Assembly: GCF_030812475.1 (NCBI RefSeq)
Contig: NZ_JAUSSR010000001.1
Coordinates: 186,001-250,000, forward strand
Direction of reading: 5' to 3'
Origin: Pseudomonas lini
Lineage (GTDB): Bacteria > Pseudomonadota > Gammaproteobacteria > Pseudomonadales > Pseudomonadaceae
DNA: 64,000 nt
The position numbers were made by a program, and so were the translations under genes. Shown in pieces: positions 19,085 to 26,733 of this stretch (the stretch's first letter is position 1; every line of letters begins with the position of its first letter). A model generated the notes under the pieces. The model was given only the letters and a program-made list of their open reading frames with translations, searched no databases and was not told the origin of the DNA.

Positions 19085-19204
19085 GGTCTAGTGACCTGGC
19101 GCAACCCCTCAAGCCTGTACGCGCATCGAACCTCCCTTTTGCACTTGTTGCTCCTGAGTGCTGTAGCCCGATTGAACGCTTTAGCGAGATCGGGCTTTTT
19201 TTTG
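19085..19204 (+). ncRNA. possible small RNA or long 3' UTR ending in a strong terminator
   Basis: About 110 bases separate the azoR stop from a strong terminator, longer than needed for a terminator alone. The stretch has a C- and U-rich unpaired-looking segment (CGAACCTCCCTTTTGCACTTG) before the hairpin, a layout common in Hfq-binding sRNAs. The 5' end is a guess. I see no clear -10/-35 pair and no TGTAAG-type GacA box, so this is weak. Confidence 0.25.
19165..19204 (+). terminator. intrinsic terminator downstream of azoR
   Basis: AGCCCGAT (19165-19172) pairs with ATCGGGCT (19189-19196) around a 16-base loop, followed by a run of T to 19203. Confidence 0.9.
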
Positions 19205-19236
19205 CCCGGGATTTTGTACGCTTGAACACAAACCCC

Positions 19237-19328
19237 CTGTAGGAGCTGGCTTGCCAGCGAAAGCGGTGTGTCAGGCAATATTGAACTTGACTGAGCCACC
19301 GCCTTCGCTGGCAAGCCAGCTCCTACAG
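19237..19328. repeat. REPIN between azoR and EamA gene
   Basis: CTGTAGGAGCTGGCTTGCCAG at 19237 pairs with CTGGCAAGCCAGCTCCTACAG ending at 19328. Confidence 0.92.
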
Positions 19329-19404
19329 AGGGGTGTGTTGCTTGACGAGTCGCAGTGACGGGCAAAACCCGCTATCGTCGCCGCCATCCAAAAACGAGGC
19401 GAGC

Positions 19405-20271
19405 ATGGGCTATCTACTTTTTGTCACGCTGATCCAGGCGTTTTCCTTCAGCCTGATCGGCGAATACCTGGCCGGGCATGTCGACAGTTACTTCGCGGTA
19501 CTGGTGCGAGTCGTGCTCGCCGGTCTGGTATTCATCCCGCTGACACGCTGGCGCTCGGTGGAACCGGCGTTCATGCGCGGCATGCTGCTGATCGGCGCGT
19601 TGCAGTTCGGCGTGACTTACGTCTGCCTGTATCTCAGCTTCCGGGTGCTGACGGTGCCGGAAGTGTTGCTGTTCACCATCCTCACGCCGTTGCACGTGAC
19701 CCTGATCGAAGACGCCCTCAATCGGCGCTTCAATCCCTGGGCCTTGATTGCGGCACTGGTTGCGGTGCTCGGCGCGGCGGTGATCCGCTTTGACCGGATC
19801 AACCCGGACTTCTTCATGGGCTTTTTGCTGCTGCAACTGGCCAACTTCACCTACGCGGCCGGGCAGGTGCTCTACAAGCATCTGGTAGCCCGTCACCCCA
19901 GCGACCTGCCGCACTACCGGCGCTTCGGGTACTTCTACCTCGGCGCATTGGCGGTGGTATTGCCGGCGTTTTTGTTGTTCGGCAAACAGAATTTCCTGCC
20001 CGAAGCACCGCTGCAATGGGGCGTGCTGCTATTCCTCGGCCTGGTCTCGACCGCGTTGGGCTTGTACTGGTGGAACAAGGGGGCGTGCCTGGTGAACGGC
20101 GGGACGCTGGCAGTGATGAACAATTTGCATGTGCCGGTGGGGCTGCTGATCAATTTGCTGATCTGGAATCAGGATGAAGAGCTGGGGCGGTTGTTCCTGG
20201 GCGGGTCGGTGATTCTCGCGGCGGTATGGATCAGCCGTTTGGGCATACGCAAACCCGTGACCGTCCACTGA
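19405..20271 (+). CDS. EamA/DMT-family transporter (carboxylate/amino acid/amine type)
   Basis: A 288-residue inner-membrane protein with ten hydrophobic segments and two EamA repeats, starting MGYLLFVTLIQAFSFSLIGEYLAG. The first repeat ends near ALVAVLGAAVIRFDRI and the second contains GLVSTALGLYWWNKGACLVNG. It belongs to the branch labelled carboxylate/amino acid/amine transporter; no substrate is proven. The ATG at 19405 follows GAGGCGAGC; the longer frame would run through REP sequence. The last base lies next to a REP pair that marks the left edge of the AT-rich insert. Confidence 0.85.
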   Translation: MGYLLFVTLIQAFSFSLIGEYLAGHVDSYFAVLVRVVLAGLVFIPLTRWRSVEPAFMRGMLLIGALQFGVTYVCLYLSFRVLTVPEVLLFTILTPLHVTLIEDALNRRFNPWALIAALVAVLGAAVIRFDRINPDFFMGFLLLQLANFTYAAGQVLYKHLVARHPSDLPHYRRFGYFYLGALAVVLPAFLLFGKQNFLPEAPLQWGVLLFLGLVSTALGLYWWNKGACLVNGGTLAVMNNLHVPVGLLINLLIWNQDEELGRLFLGGSVILAAVWISRLGIRKPVTVH

Positions 20272-20273
20272 AC

Positions 20274-20371
20274 CCTGTGGGAGAGGGCTTGCTCGCGAAG
20301 GCGGAGTGTCAGCCAATGGTGATTTCGACTGATACACAGCCTTCGCCGGCAAACCGGTCTCGCTCCTACAT
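20274..20371. repeat. imperfect REP pair at the left border of the accessory insert
   Basis: CCTGTGGGAGAGGGCTTGCTCGCG at 20274 and an inverted GCCGGCAAACCGGTCTCGCTCC to 20368. The two halves belong to different REP subtypes, so the pair is mosaic. Confidence 0.7.
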
Positions 20372-20453
20372 GGAATGATCGTGCTACAGAATGTGTTATT
20401 CGAATTCTGATCGAATAGGCTATAGCTCCGAAGACGAGCCACAGCCTATGATT

Positions 20454-21620
20454 TTACCTGTTGGAGTAAGTTAGAAGCGGGGAAAGCTGATCCGCCTCTG
20501 TCAAAGCTCCATGATGCCCTTTCCATGAGGTCTGATGTTTTTCCGTGGTGCTTTTAACTATGCCGCCCCGCCCTGTGGGATACACAATCAGGTCTCCGAG
20601 GCGTTGTTCAAAGATCGCTTCTACGACGCAACCAAACAAACCGCTGCTGATCGCTTGCTCACGCGAGAGCACCGTAAAATCGTCGCCCAGCGTGTTTCTC
20701 CATCGCTCCAGTACGTTGCTGACTCGTTCATCCTGTACGTAAACGTGCCTCGCGCGGATATCGCCCGCAATCCACGCGACGCCCTCTTGCAGATGTCGGT
20801 TACTGTCGAAGTCAAAAGTGAGCTCTGGCAATAGGGTTGTCATGCCGTGGTCGGCAGTGATCAGCAGATTTGTCCCTTGAGCAAGCATGCCAACTGTCTT
20901 TGAGATCAAAGCGTCTATCTTCTGCAGGCTGTTCAGCCAGGACTCTGACCCCGTGCCGTAGATATGCCCTGCATAATCCAATTCGCCCAGATAGACGTAA
21001 ATCATCTGCCGCGGTGATTTGTTCAAGACGCTCTTAATTTGCAGGCAACAGTGCGAGTAGTCTGCATAGGGCGTGATTGTGGCTCCTCTGTAGATCTCTT
21101 TGCTGTAGCGGGAGTTCGTGATGTTCGCTGGGAGTATGCATTCGACATTCAGATCCAGTTCGCCGGCAATCTCCCAAGCTGTCTTTGCGGTTGGTAAAAT
21201 CGGTGGTTCAAGGAGAGAACGAGTGGGTGTTTGATCTTGATAAGGACTACCGATCATCCATGGCAGAGGTGAAAACGCAGTCTGACCCTCCAGCGCAAAA
21301 CGGCTGCCAACAATACCGTGCCGGCCACTTTCTTGGGCAAGTGCAAAGGAAGCGAGACTGGTCGCGGTAGTGGCTGGAAATCCGACTCTGAAAGACTGGC
21401 TGCTACCAAGCAGTGTTCGAAGGAACGGTGCTCGGGAGCGATGCTCGTCGAGCAACAGATGCCCCAATCCGTCAACCATGAAAACGACTGTCGTGTCTGC
21501 AGGTTGCAGGTTGAAGCCCGGCTCAAATGAAGGCACATCCAGACTCGCCAGGATGGCTTGTGAGAGGTTCGCCAGTCCTGATTTTTGGACCTGAGAAGCG
21601 TTTTGTATCGGCGCGCCCAT
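20454..21620 (-). CDS. alkaline-phosphatase-superfamily phosphodiesterase
   Basis: A 388-residue protein of the type I phosphodiesterase/nucleotide pyrophosphatase group. The metal and catalytic motifs of the alkaline phosphatase fold are visible in order: first metal Asp in VVFMVDGLG (about residue 50), Thr nucleophile in VGFPATTATS, metal ligands in GELDYAGHIYG, LITADHGMT and the last His in KGHHGALT near the C-terminus. No signal peptide is visible, so it should act in the cytoplasm. It is the last gene of a three-gene operon; only one base separates its ATG from the upstream stop, and there is no strong ribosome site, which suggests translational coupling. It could cleave a phosphodiester or an adenylate made by its neighbours; that is inference. 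G+C is lower than in surrounding genes. Confidence 0.8.
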   Translation of the reverse strand: MGAPIQNASQVQKSGLANLSQAILASLDVPSFEPGFNLQPADTTVVFMVDGLGHLLLDEHRSRAPFLRTLLGSSQSFRVGFPATTATSLASFALAQESGRHGIVGSRFALEGQTAFSPLPWMIGSPYQDQTPTRSLLEPPILPTAKTAWEIAGELDLNVECILPANITNSRYSKEIYRGATITPYADYSHCCLQIKSVLNKSPRQMIYVYLGELDYAGHIYGTGSESWLNSLQKIDALISKTVGMLAQGTNLLITADHGMTTLLPELTFDFDSNRHLQEGVAWIAGDIRARHVYVQDERVSNVLERWRNTLGDDFTVLSREQAISSGLFGCVVEAIFEQRLGDLIVYPTGRGGIVKSTTEKHQTSWKGHHGALTEADQLSPLLTYSNR

Positions 21621-21621
21621 A

Positions 21622-23070
21622 TCACTGGTCTCTCGAAAGAATCGCGGATGTAGCAGCGACGCTGTGCATGACGTTACGCACTACATCGGTCGTTGCCAGG
21701 AATTCGCCCTTTGTCAGGTCACCGACAATAAAAAGTCCGGTGACTTCACTGCGACGGCTAGAAAGTGCCTGATAGGTTAACGGGTTGATGGAAATCCCGC
21801 CTAGCGAGTGAGTCGTAATCGAGCCGTTTGCCAACATATTCTTCAGCAGGGGCAATTGTTTGAGGTCAGCCTCTTCATAGCCAACACCCCGCCCATCGAT
21901 CAAATAGTCGACACTCAGGCAATTGTTTTGCCCATGATAAATGTCAAAGCTTAAGTCGGTAGCTTCGATTCCTCGCAGATTAGAGAAAATTTGCAGTTGT
22001 TGACGTCCCATCAACTGCAATATTCGCGCGGCACTGAATGCAGGAAATGCCGCCAGATAGGTCATCCAGGGTCCATGATATTTAGTCATGAAGGTGGCTT
22101 TATCTTCGGTGCTTAGTTTTGTCCAGAGCTTATCCACAATGGTGTAGGAGGCTAACAAAACGCTTTGCCAAAGATGATTGCCTTGCGAACAGTTTTTGAG
22201 CTCTTGATCAAGTTCCTCGGCTTTTGTTGCGTCGGTTTGTCCGAAGCCGTTCCAGTCAATACAATGGTTAGTGACAATATCAAGTTCTGTCTTATGAAGC
22301 GCAAGTATCGACTCCAGCGTCTGATTTTGTTCGACCAACAGAGCGGTGAGGAACGCGCTCGAATCATAACCGGAGTGTTCAGCGATGATCTTAGGTAGCT
22401 TGCCCGCTCTGGAAGCCATGATTATTTTACCGGTATGGCCATTTTCCTGAAGCGCCAGGACTGCGTCGATCGCGGTTAGCCGAGTGCCGATAATGCCTAC
22501 CGTTGCATCACTAGGTATGTTCATGTCTTGGTAGGGAGAGTGGAAAAGTTTTTTGGATGTGTTGCTTAACAATGGTGCCTTAGGCGAGTGCCCGATACAG
22601 ATAATCACTTTGTCGAAGAGCTCGTTGGTGCCATTATCAAATTCAACGATGAATTTTCCGCCGGACGTGATAGGCGTAACGCAGGTCACAGAAGCGTTAA
22701 TAAGTTCGGCGTGAGTCGCATTGTCTAACGCATTTTGCAACTGGTGGCCAACATACATGCCAAATAGTTGCCTTGGAGGAAACTCAGACCATGCCTGTTC
22801 ATAGTTGATGGATGCCTCACACCATAATGACTGGTTTTTAGCTCTCCATTCGACAAACTCTAGAGGGTTATTGGGGTTGATACTCATGATTGAAGCAGGC
22901 AGATTAATAAGGTGGCTTTTATAATGTGTGCCGAAGGCTAGCCCGGTGCCTGGTTTTCGTTTGTCGACAATGACGTACTCAAGTGCCGGGTCCCGTTTTT
23001 CCAGTTCAAAATAGAGTTGGTTGAAAAGGCAAACGCCTGTTGGTCCGGCACCAATTTGTAGAACTCTCAT
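21622..23070 (-). CDS. FAD/NAD(P)-binding oxidoreductase
   Basis: A 482-residue flavoprotein-like enzyme with an N-terminal dinucleotide fold (MRVLQIGAGPTGVCLFNQL), the family stretch GTGLAFGTHYKSHLINLPAS, an ATG-like IICIGHSPKAP and a second nucleotide loop VGIIGTRLTAIDAVLAL near residue 190. This is the 'FAD-NAD(P)-binding' (NAD_binding_9) group, whose members are rarely characterised; it is not a clear member of the lysine/ornithine N-hydroxylase family. It ends with a typical GLFIVGDLTKGEF FAD loop. The start overlaps the adenylation gene stop by 4 bases (ATGA) and the stop is one base before the phosphodiesterase start. The context suggests it oxidises a substrate activated or made by the adenylating partner. 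Confidence 0.78.
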   Translation of the reverse strand: MRVLQIGAGPTGVCLFNQLYFELEKRDPALEYVIVDKRKPGTGLAFGTHYKSHLINLPASIMSINPNNPLEFVEWRAKNQSLWCEASINYEQAWSEFPPRQLFGMYVGHQLQNALDNATHAELINASVTCVTPITSGGKFIVEFDNGTNELFDKVIICIGHSPKAPLLSNTSKKLFHSPYQDMNIPSDATVGIIGTRLTAIDAVLALQENGHTGKIIMASRAGKLPKIIAEHSGYDSSAFLTALLVEQNQTLESILALHKTELDIVTNHCIDWNGFGQTDATKAEELDQELKNCSQGNHLWQSVLLASYTIVDKLWTKLSTEDKATFMTKYHGPWMTYLAAFPAFSAARILQLMGRQQLQIFSNLRGIEATDLSFDIYHGQNNCLSVDYLIDGRGVGYEEADLKQLPLLKNMLANGSITTHSLGGISINPLTYQALSSRRSEVTGLFIVGDLTKGEFLATTDVVRNVMHSVAATSAILSRDQ

Positions 23071-24620
23071 TTCGACGCTCCTGCCAGCAATTTTACGGCT
23101 ATCTTGTTTGCTTCCGTGCGATCGATTTTACCGCTCATGGTCATCGGTAAATTTCTGATGAAGTAAATATTATCGTTGTGGATCGGGTAATCATCAAGAT
23201 AAGAGACATGCCGAGCTATTGATTCGTGGTTGGGTGCTTTGCAGTGAGTATTGAGTTTTATCAGCAGTATTATTTTTTTGTCTATTTCGTGCGGTGAGGC
23301 AGTGGCGACGCACTCTAATATGTCTTCATGGTCTCGCAAATGAGATTCCAATTCTGTGAGATCGATCAGTTTTCCAAAAACCTTGATCCGTGCATCGGCC
23401 CGTCCATGGAGACTGAAATTTTCGCCGTCATAAGAGGCCAAGTCACCCGTCCGATACCATCGACCATGGCGGCCGAGGGGTAGTCGGCGCAGATATCGAC
23501 CTGCTGTTCTGCTGTCATGGTGCAAGTATCCTTGGCCCACGCCAGCACCCCCTATATACAACTCACCTATCTCATGCTGATCCGCGTGCTTGCCGTCGTT
23601 TTTCAGAATGGCAATCAGAGCGCTTGGGAACGGAACGCCAATAGGGAGGGGGGAATCATCGCGAAGATTTGCCAAGGCTTCTTTGGTTGGTTCGAAGTAA
23701 GTGCTGTCAATGGTTGTTTCGGTCGTTCCGTAAGAAAATACCAGACGGCAATCGTCACCAATGATTTTACGGATATCCTTGAACTCTCTGGCTCGCATTA
23801 CATCAGATCCGGCAATCAGCAATTTGAAACTATTAAGAATGATTCCATTGTTCAATGCGTAGGTATAAAGCTCTCTGAGAATGATCGGTGTAAATTCGGC
23901 GCATTCGATTTGGTGAGTAGCTATGAAGTTGGCCAGGCTTTCAGCGACGTGCTTCTCGGCTGATGTAGGCACAAAGATGGACGCGCCTGAACACAGCCCG
24001 CGAATCCAGTCACCTGCGAATACATCAAAGGAGAGGCTGGCAAATTGTAGATGCTTTTTGATGCTGTTCAACTGATAGATATCATTCCAGCTTTTGAATG
24101 TCTCAATCAGGTTGACGTGGCCTATAGCTACTCCTTTTGGATCTCCGGTAGAACCAGAGGTGAACATGATATAGGCCAAGGGGTGATACCGTTGTGTGAT
24201 GAAGGTATCGAAGGCAGGCGCAGATAGATCGTTATAATGGATAAATTCGGGATCGTTGTCTTGCCGGGTGTATGGAAGATCAGGTGCTGATAGAACGAGT
24301 TCAACATTAGCTACGATCAGGGTGCGTTGTATTTTTGTCGGGGCCATCAATGGGTCTATTGGGCAGTAAATGCAGCCCGCATGCAGGCATCCCAACAAGG
24401 ACGCTAGTGCACTGCTGACGTCATCTTGCATAATGGCAATGATACTGCCTGGTTCTATGCCTTTGCTCTGGATGTAGGCAGATACCTTGTAAAGTTCGAG
24501 TTCCAATGTTTGATAGCTGACGGTTTTGTGATTCGTTACGATGGCGACACTATTGGGGGTGGTGTGGCAGAATTTTAATATGAGATCGAGAATTGAGTCG
24601 TGGTGAGTGGCGCGATGCAT
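23067..24620 (-). CDS. stand-alone amino-acid adenylation enzyme (NRPS-like A domain)
   Basis: A 517-residue AMP-forming ligase with all core motifs of an NRPS adenylation domain: A3 FTSGSTGDPKG (about 153-163), A4 FDVFAGDW (198-205), A5 FSYGTTETT (295-303), A7 YRTGDLASY (389-397), A8 GRADARIKVFGK (406-417) and A10 MTMSGKIDR with the catalytic Lys near 498. No carrier (T) or condensation domain follows. Asp199 aligns with the residue that binds the alpha-amino group in amino-acid-activating domains. My alignment by eye gives pocket residues D-V-G-E-L-A-S-I-D-K, close to a published ornithine code. AAGGA precedes the ATG. It is the first gene of the operon and overlaps the FAD gene by 4 bases. 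Confidence 0.85.
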   Translation of the reverse strand: MHRATHHDSILDLILKFCHTTPNSVAIVTNHKTVSYQTLELELYKVSAYIQSKGIEPGSIIAIMQDDVSSALASLLGCLHAGCIYCPIDPLMAPTKIQRTLIVANVELVLSAPDLPYTRQDNDPEFIHYNDLSAPAFDTFITQRYHPLAYIMFTSGSTGDPKGVAIGHVNLIETFKSWNDIYQLNSIKKHLQFASLSFDVFAGDWIRGLCSGASIFVPTSAEKHVAESLANFIATHQIECAEFTPIILRELYTYALNNGIILNSFKLLIAGSDVMRAREFKDIRKIIGDDCRLVFSYGTTETTIDSTYFEPTKEALANLRDDSPLPIGVPFPSALIAILKNDGKHADQHEIGELYIGGAGVGQGYLHHDSRTAGRYLRRLPLGRHGRWYRTGDLASYDGENFSLHGRADARIKVFGKLIDLTELESHLRDHEDILECVATASPHEIDKKIILLIKLNTHCKAPNHESIARHVSYLDDYPIHNDNIYFIRNLPMTMSGKIDRTEANKIAVKLLAGASK

Positions 24621-24686
24621 AAACTAATCCTTATGTTTATGGTTGTTTTTTTAGGAGTGTAGTGTGTAGGCTGGTGACTTTGAGAA

Positions 24687-24704
24687 GCAGTAGCCTGCTA
24701 CTGC
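24687..24704 (-). promoter_or_regulatory. perfect hairpin in the leader of the adenylation gene
   Basis: GCAGTAG - CCTG - CTACTGC forms a perfect 7-bp stem with a 4-base loop, 67 bases upstream of the start codon. There is no T-run, so it is not a standard terminator; an operator or leader structure is possible. Confidence 0.45.
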
Positions 24705-24823
24705 ACAAGGCTCCGGTTCGTATTTTTTTTCGGAGGAGTTTGTTGTCGTTCTTTAATGGGCGGTTGAATTACGAGGGCCGCAAAGGTCTAGCCATAGCGA
24801 TTGTTTGGCGGTTAAGCAGGGAG

Positions 24824-24838
24824 GTTTGAATGTCAAAC
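24824..24838. promoter_or_regulatory. dyad GTTTGA-N3-TCAAAC
   Basis: A perfect 6-bp inverted repeat upstream of the accessory operon. On the minus strand it includes TTGACA, which could serve as a -35 element, but I see no good -10 at the right distance. Confidence 0.35.
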
Positions 24839-25241
24839 AAGTTGAGGGAGCTTTTTGAGGAGTAGTCATCATGCCGATGTCGGAATATGGGCATTCTTAT
24901 CATTTTTGCCTACCTTGGACGTGATCAGAATCTAATGAGTAACAAATATTATTTTCTACGTCAACCCGGGGCTTTTTAGGGAGACGAGTTAGGGCGCAAT
25001 ACTCCGCGTCCCAGAGCTGTCGGGAAAAAATTAAAAATTGTAATCAGTTGAGTATTCGCCTTGCGCCATGTTCCCGGAAGCGTCTGTCACTCGGTAGCTT
25101 GGCCATCATTTCTTCAAAATGGAGGCGTTCGATTCCGAGTAAATTTGTGGCTTGAATTCCTGAGTGTTCAAGTTGGATTTGCCCAATCCAGAATGCTTTA
25201 CGGCGTTCTGGATGCAAACCATTCGCGAAGGACCCGTAATG

Positions 25242-26540
25242 TTACATGACGTGCTTTTCAGGCTCTGGAATGTGGCTCGCACCGAGCATCGCCGGGAGTA
25301 ACCCGGCCCTCAGATCCCCACCACTGGGCTGCTGATACAGACTCAAGCCAAACTCCGGCAGCACCGCCAGCAGGTAATCGAAGATATCCCCCTGGATCCG
25401 CTCGTAATCGGCCCACACCGTGGTGCGGGTGAAACAGTAGATTTCCAGCGGAATCCCCTGCGCGGTGGTCTGCATCTGGCGGACCATGCAGGTCATGTTC
25501 GGCTGAATCTCCGGGTGGCTCTTCAGATAGGCCAGGGCATAGGCGCGGAAGGTCCCGATATTGGTCATCCGCCGCCGGTTGGCTGACATTGCCGCGACGT
25601 TGCCCTGGGCTTCGTTCCAGGCCTTGAGTTCGGCCTGTTTGCGGCGGATGTAATCGGTCAGCAGATGCACCTGGGCCAGCTTCTGCTCTTCGTCGTCGCG
25701 AATGAAGCGTACGCCGCTGGCATCGATGAACAGGCTGCGCTTGATCCGGCGTCCACCGGACTGCTGCATGCCACGCCAGTTCTTGAACGACTCGGACATC
25801 AGGCGCCAGGTCGGGATCGACACAATGGTCTTATCGAAATTCTGCACTTTCACCGTGTGCAAGGTGATGTCCACCACGTCACCGTCGGCACCGACTTGCG
25901 GCATCTCGATCCAGTCGCCGACGCGCAGCATGTCGTTGCTGGTCAGCTGCACGCTGGCGACAAACGACAGCAGGGTATCCTTGTAGACCAGCAGAATGAC
26001 CGCCGACATGGCCCCCAGGCCCGACAGCAGCAACAGCGGCGAACGGTCGATCAATGTCGCGACGATGATGATCGCGCCGAACACGTACAAGACCATTTTC
26101 GCCAATTGTACGTAGCCTTTGATCGAGCGGGTGCGGGCGTGTTCGGTGCGGGCATAGATGTCCAGCAGGGCGTTGAGCAGGGCGCTGACGGCCAGCACCA
26201 GGAACAGGATGGTGAATGCCAGCGCCACGTTGCCGAGAAACGTCAGGCTGGTCTTGCCCAGCTCCGGCACCAGGTGCAGGCCGAACTGGATCACCAGCGA
26301 GGGCGTCATCTGTGCCAGGCGGTGAAATACCTTGTTATGACGAAAGTCGTTGATCCAGTGCAGCGAAGGCTGACGGCCGAGCAATTTGGTCGCGTGCAGA
26401 ATGAGGTAGCGCGCCACTCGTCCGAGGATCAGCGCAATCACCAGCAACAGCAGCAGCCCGAGGCTGGAATGCAGGAGCGGATGCTGATCGAGCGCACCCC
26501 AAAGGTCTTGGACGTTGAGCCAGAGCTGTTTGATATCCAT
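25242..26540 (-). CDS. mechanosensitive channel, YbdG (miniconductance) family
   Basis: A 432-residue MscS-superfamily channel that opens under membrane tension and relieves osmotic shock. It has about five membrane segments in the N-terminal half, the pore region LSGLGAMSAVILLVYKD, and the family-specific cytoplasmic stretches GDWIEMPQVGADGDVVDI, ESFKNWRGMQQSGGRRIKRS and NIGTFRAYALAYL, which I recall as nearly identical in E. coli YbdG. The start is uncertain: MDIKQLWLNVQDLWG at 26540 agrees with the family, while an upstream ATG would add 33 residues; neither has a strong ribosome site. It is divergent from the DEAD-box helicase gene and forms the right border of the AT-rich insert. Confidence 0.88.
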   Translation of the reverse strand: MDIKQLWLNVQDLWGALDQHPLLHSSLGLLLLLVIALILGRVARYLILHATKLLGRQPSLHWINDFRHNKVFHRLAQMTPSLVIQFGLHLVPELGKTSLTFLGNVALAFTILFLVLAVSALLNALLDIYARTEHARTRSIKGYVQLAKMVLYVFGAIIIVATLIDRSPLLLLSGLGAMSAVILLVYKDTLLSFVASVQLTSNDMLRVGDWIEMPQVGADGDVVDITLHTVKVQNFDKTIVSIPTWRLMSESFKNWRGMQQSGGRRIKRSLFIDASGVRFIRDDEEQKLAQVHLLTDYIRRKQAELKAWNEAQGNVAAMSANRRRMTNIGTFRAYALAYLKSHPEIQPNMTCMVRQMQTTAQGIPLEIYCFTRTTVWADYERIQGDIFDYLLAVLPEFGLSLYQQPSGGDLRAGLLPAMLGASHIPEPEKHVM

Positions 26541-26733
26541 GGGCAAAAAGGGGTCTTCTATTGGATGCGACGGGGGGATTAGAGCATTTAAGACGCGTTG
26601 GATGACGTTTGATGACAAAAGGCGCAACAAAAAAACCATTGTTTAGCGCCGTTTGTATAAAGAAACTCGGCCTTCGCGCTCGAAACCGTTACCCTATGCA
26701 GCTGTTTTTTTGTATTTCTTCGAGGTAGCACCC

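Larger units (their letters stand above)
24621..25241. other. AT-rich 621-bp leader of the accessory operon, no gene seen
   Basis: No supported gene lies here; a 62-codon plus-strand frame at 25061-25249 has no ribosome site or recognisable features. The segment is strikingly AT-rich: the 60 bases 24901-24960 contain 20 G or C. It must carry the promoter of the minus-strand operon and holds two small dyads listed separately. No integrase, tRNA or direct repeat marking an insertion end was found. Confidence 0.7.

Noticed and set aside
21622..23070. Ornithine/lysine N-hydroxylase as function of the flavoenzyme
   Set aside because: Tempting because of the ornithine-like code next door, but the stretches seen fit the general FAD-NAD(P)-binding group; no N-hydroxylase-specific motif could be recognised.
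20454..25241. Insert considered as a prophage or integrative element
   Set aside because: No integrase, phage structural gene, tRNA target or flanking direct repeat was found; only the base composition and gene content mark it.
25061..25249. 62-codon frame in the AT-rich leader
   Set aside because: No ribosome site and no recognisable feature; extends into the end of the channel gene.
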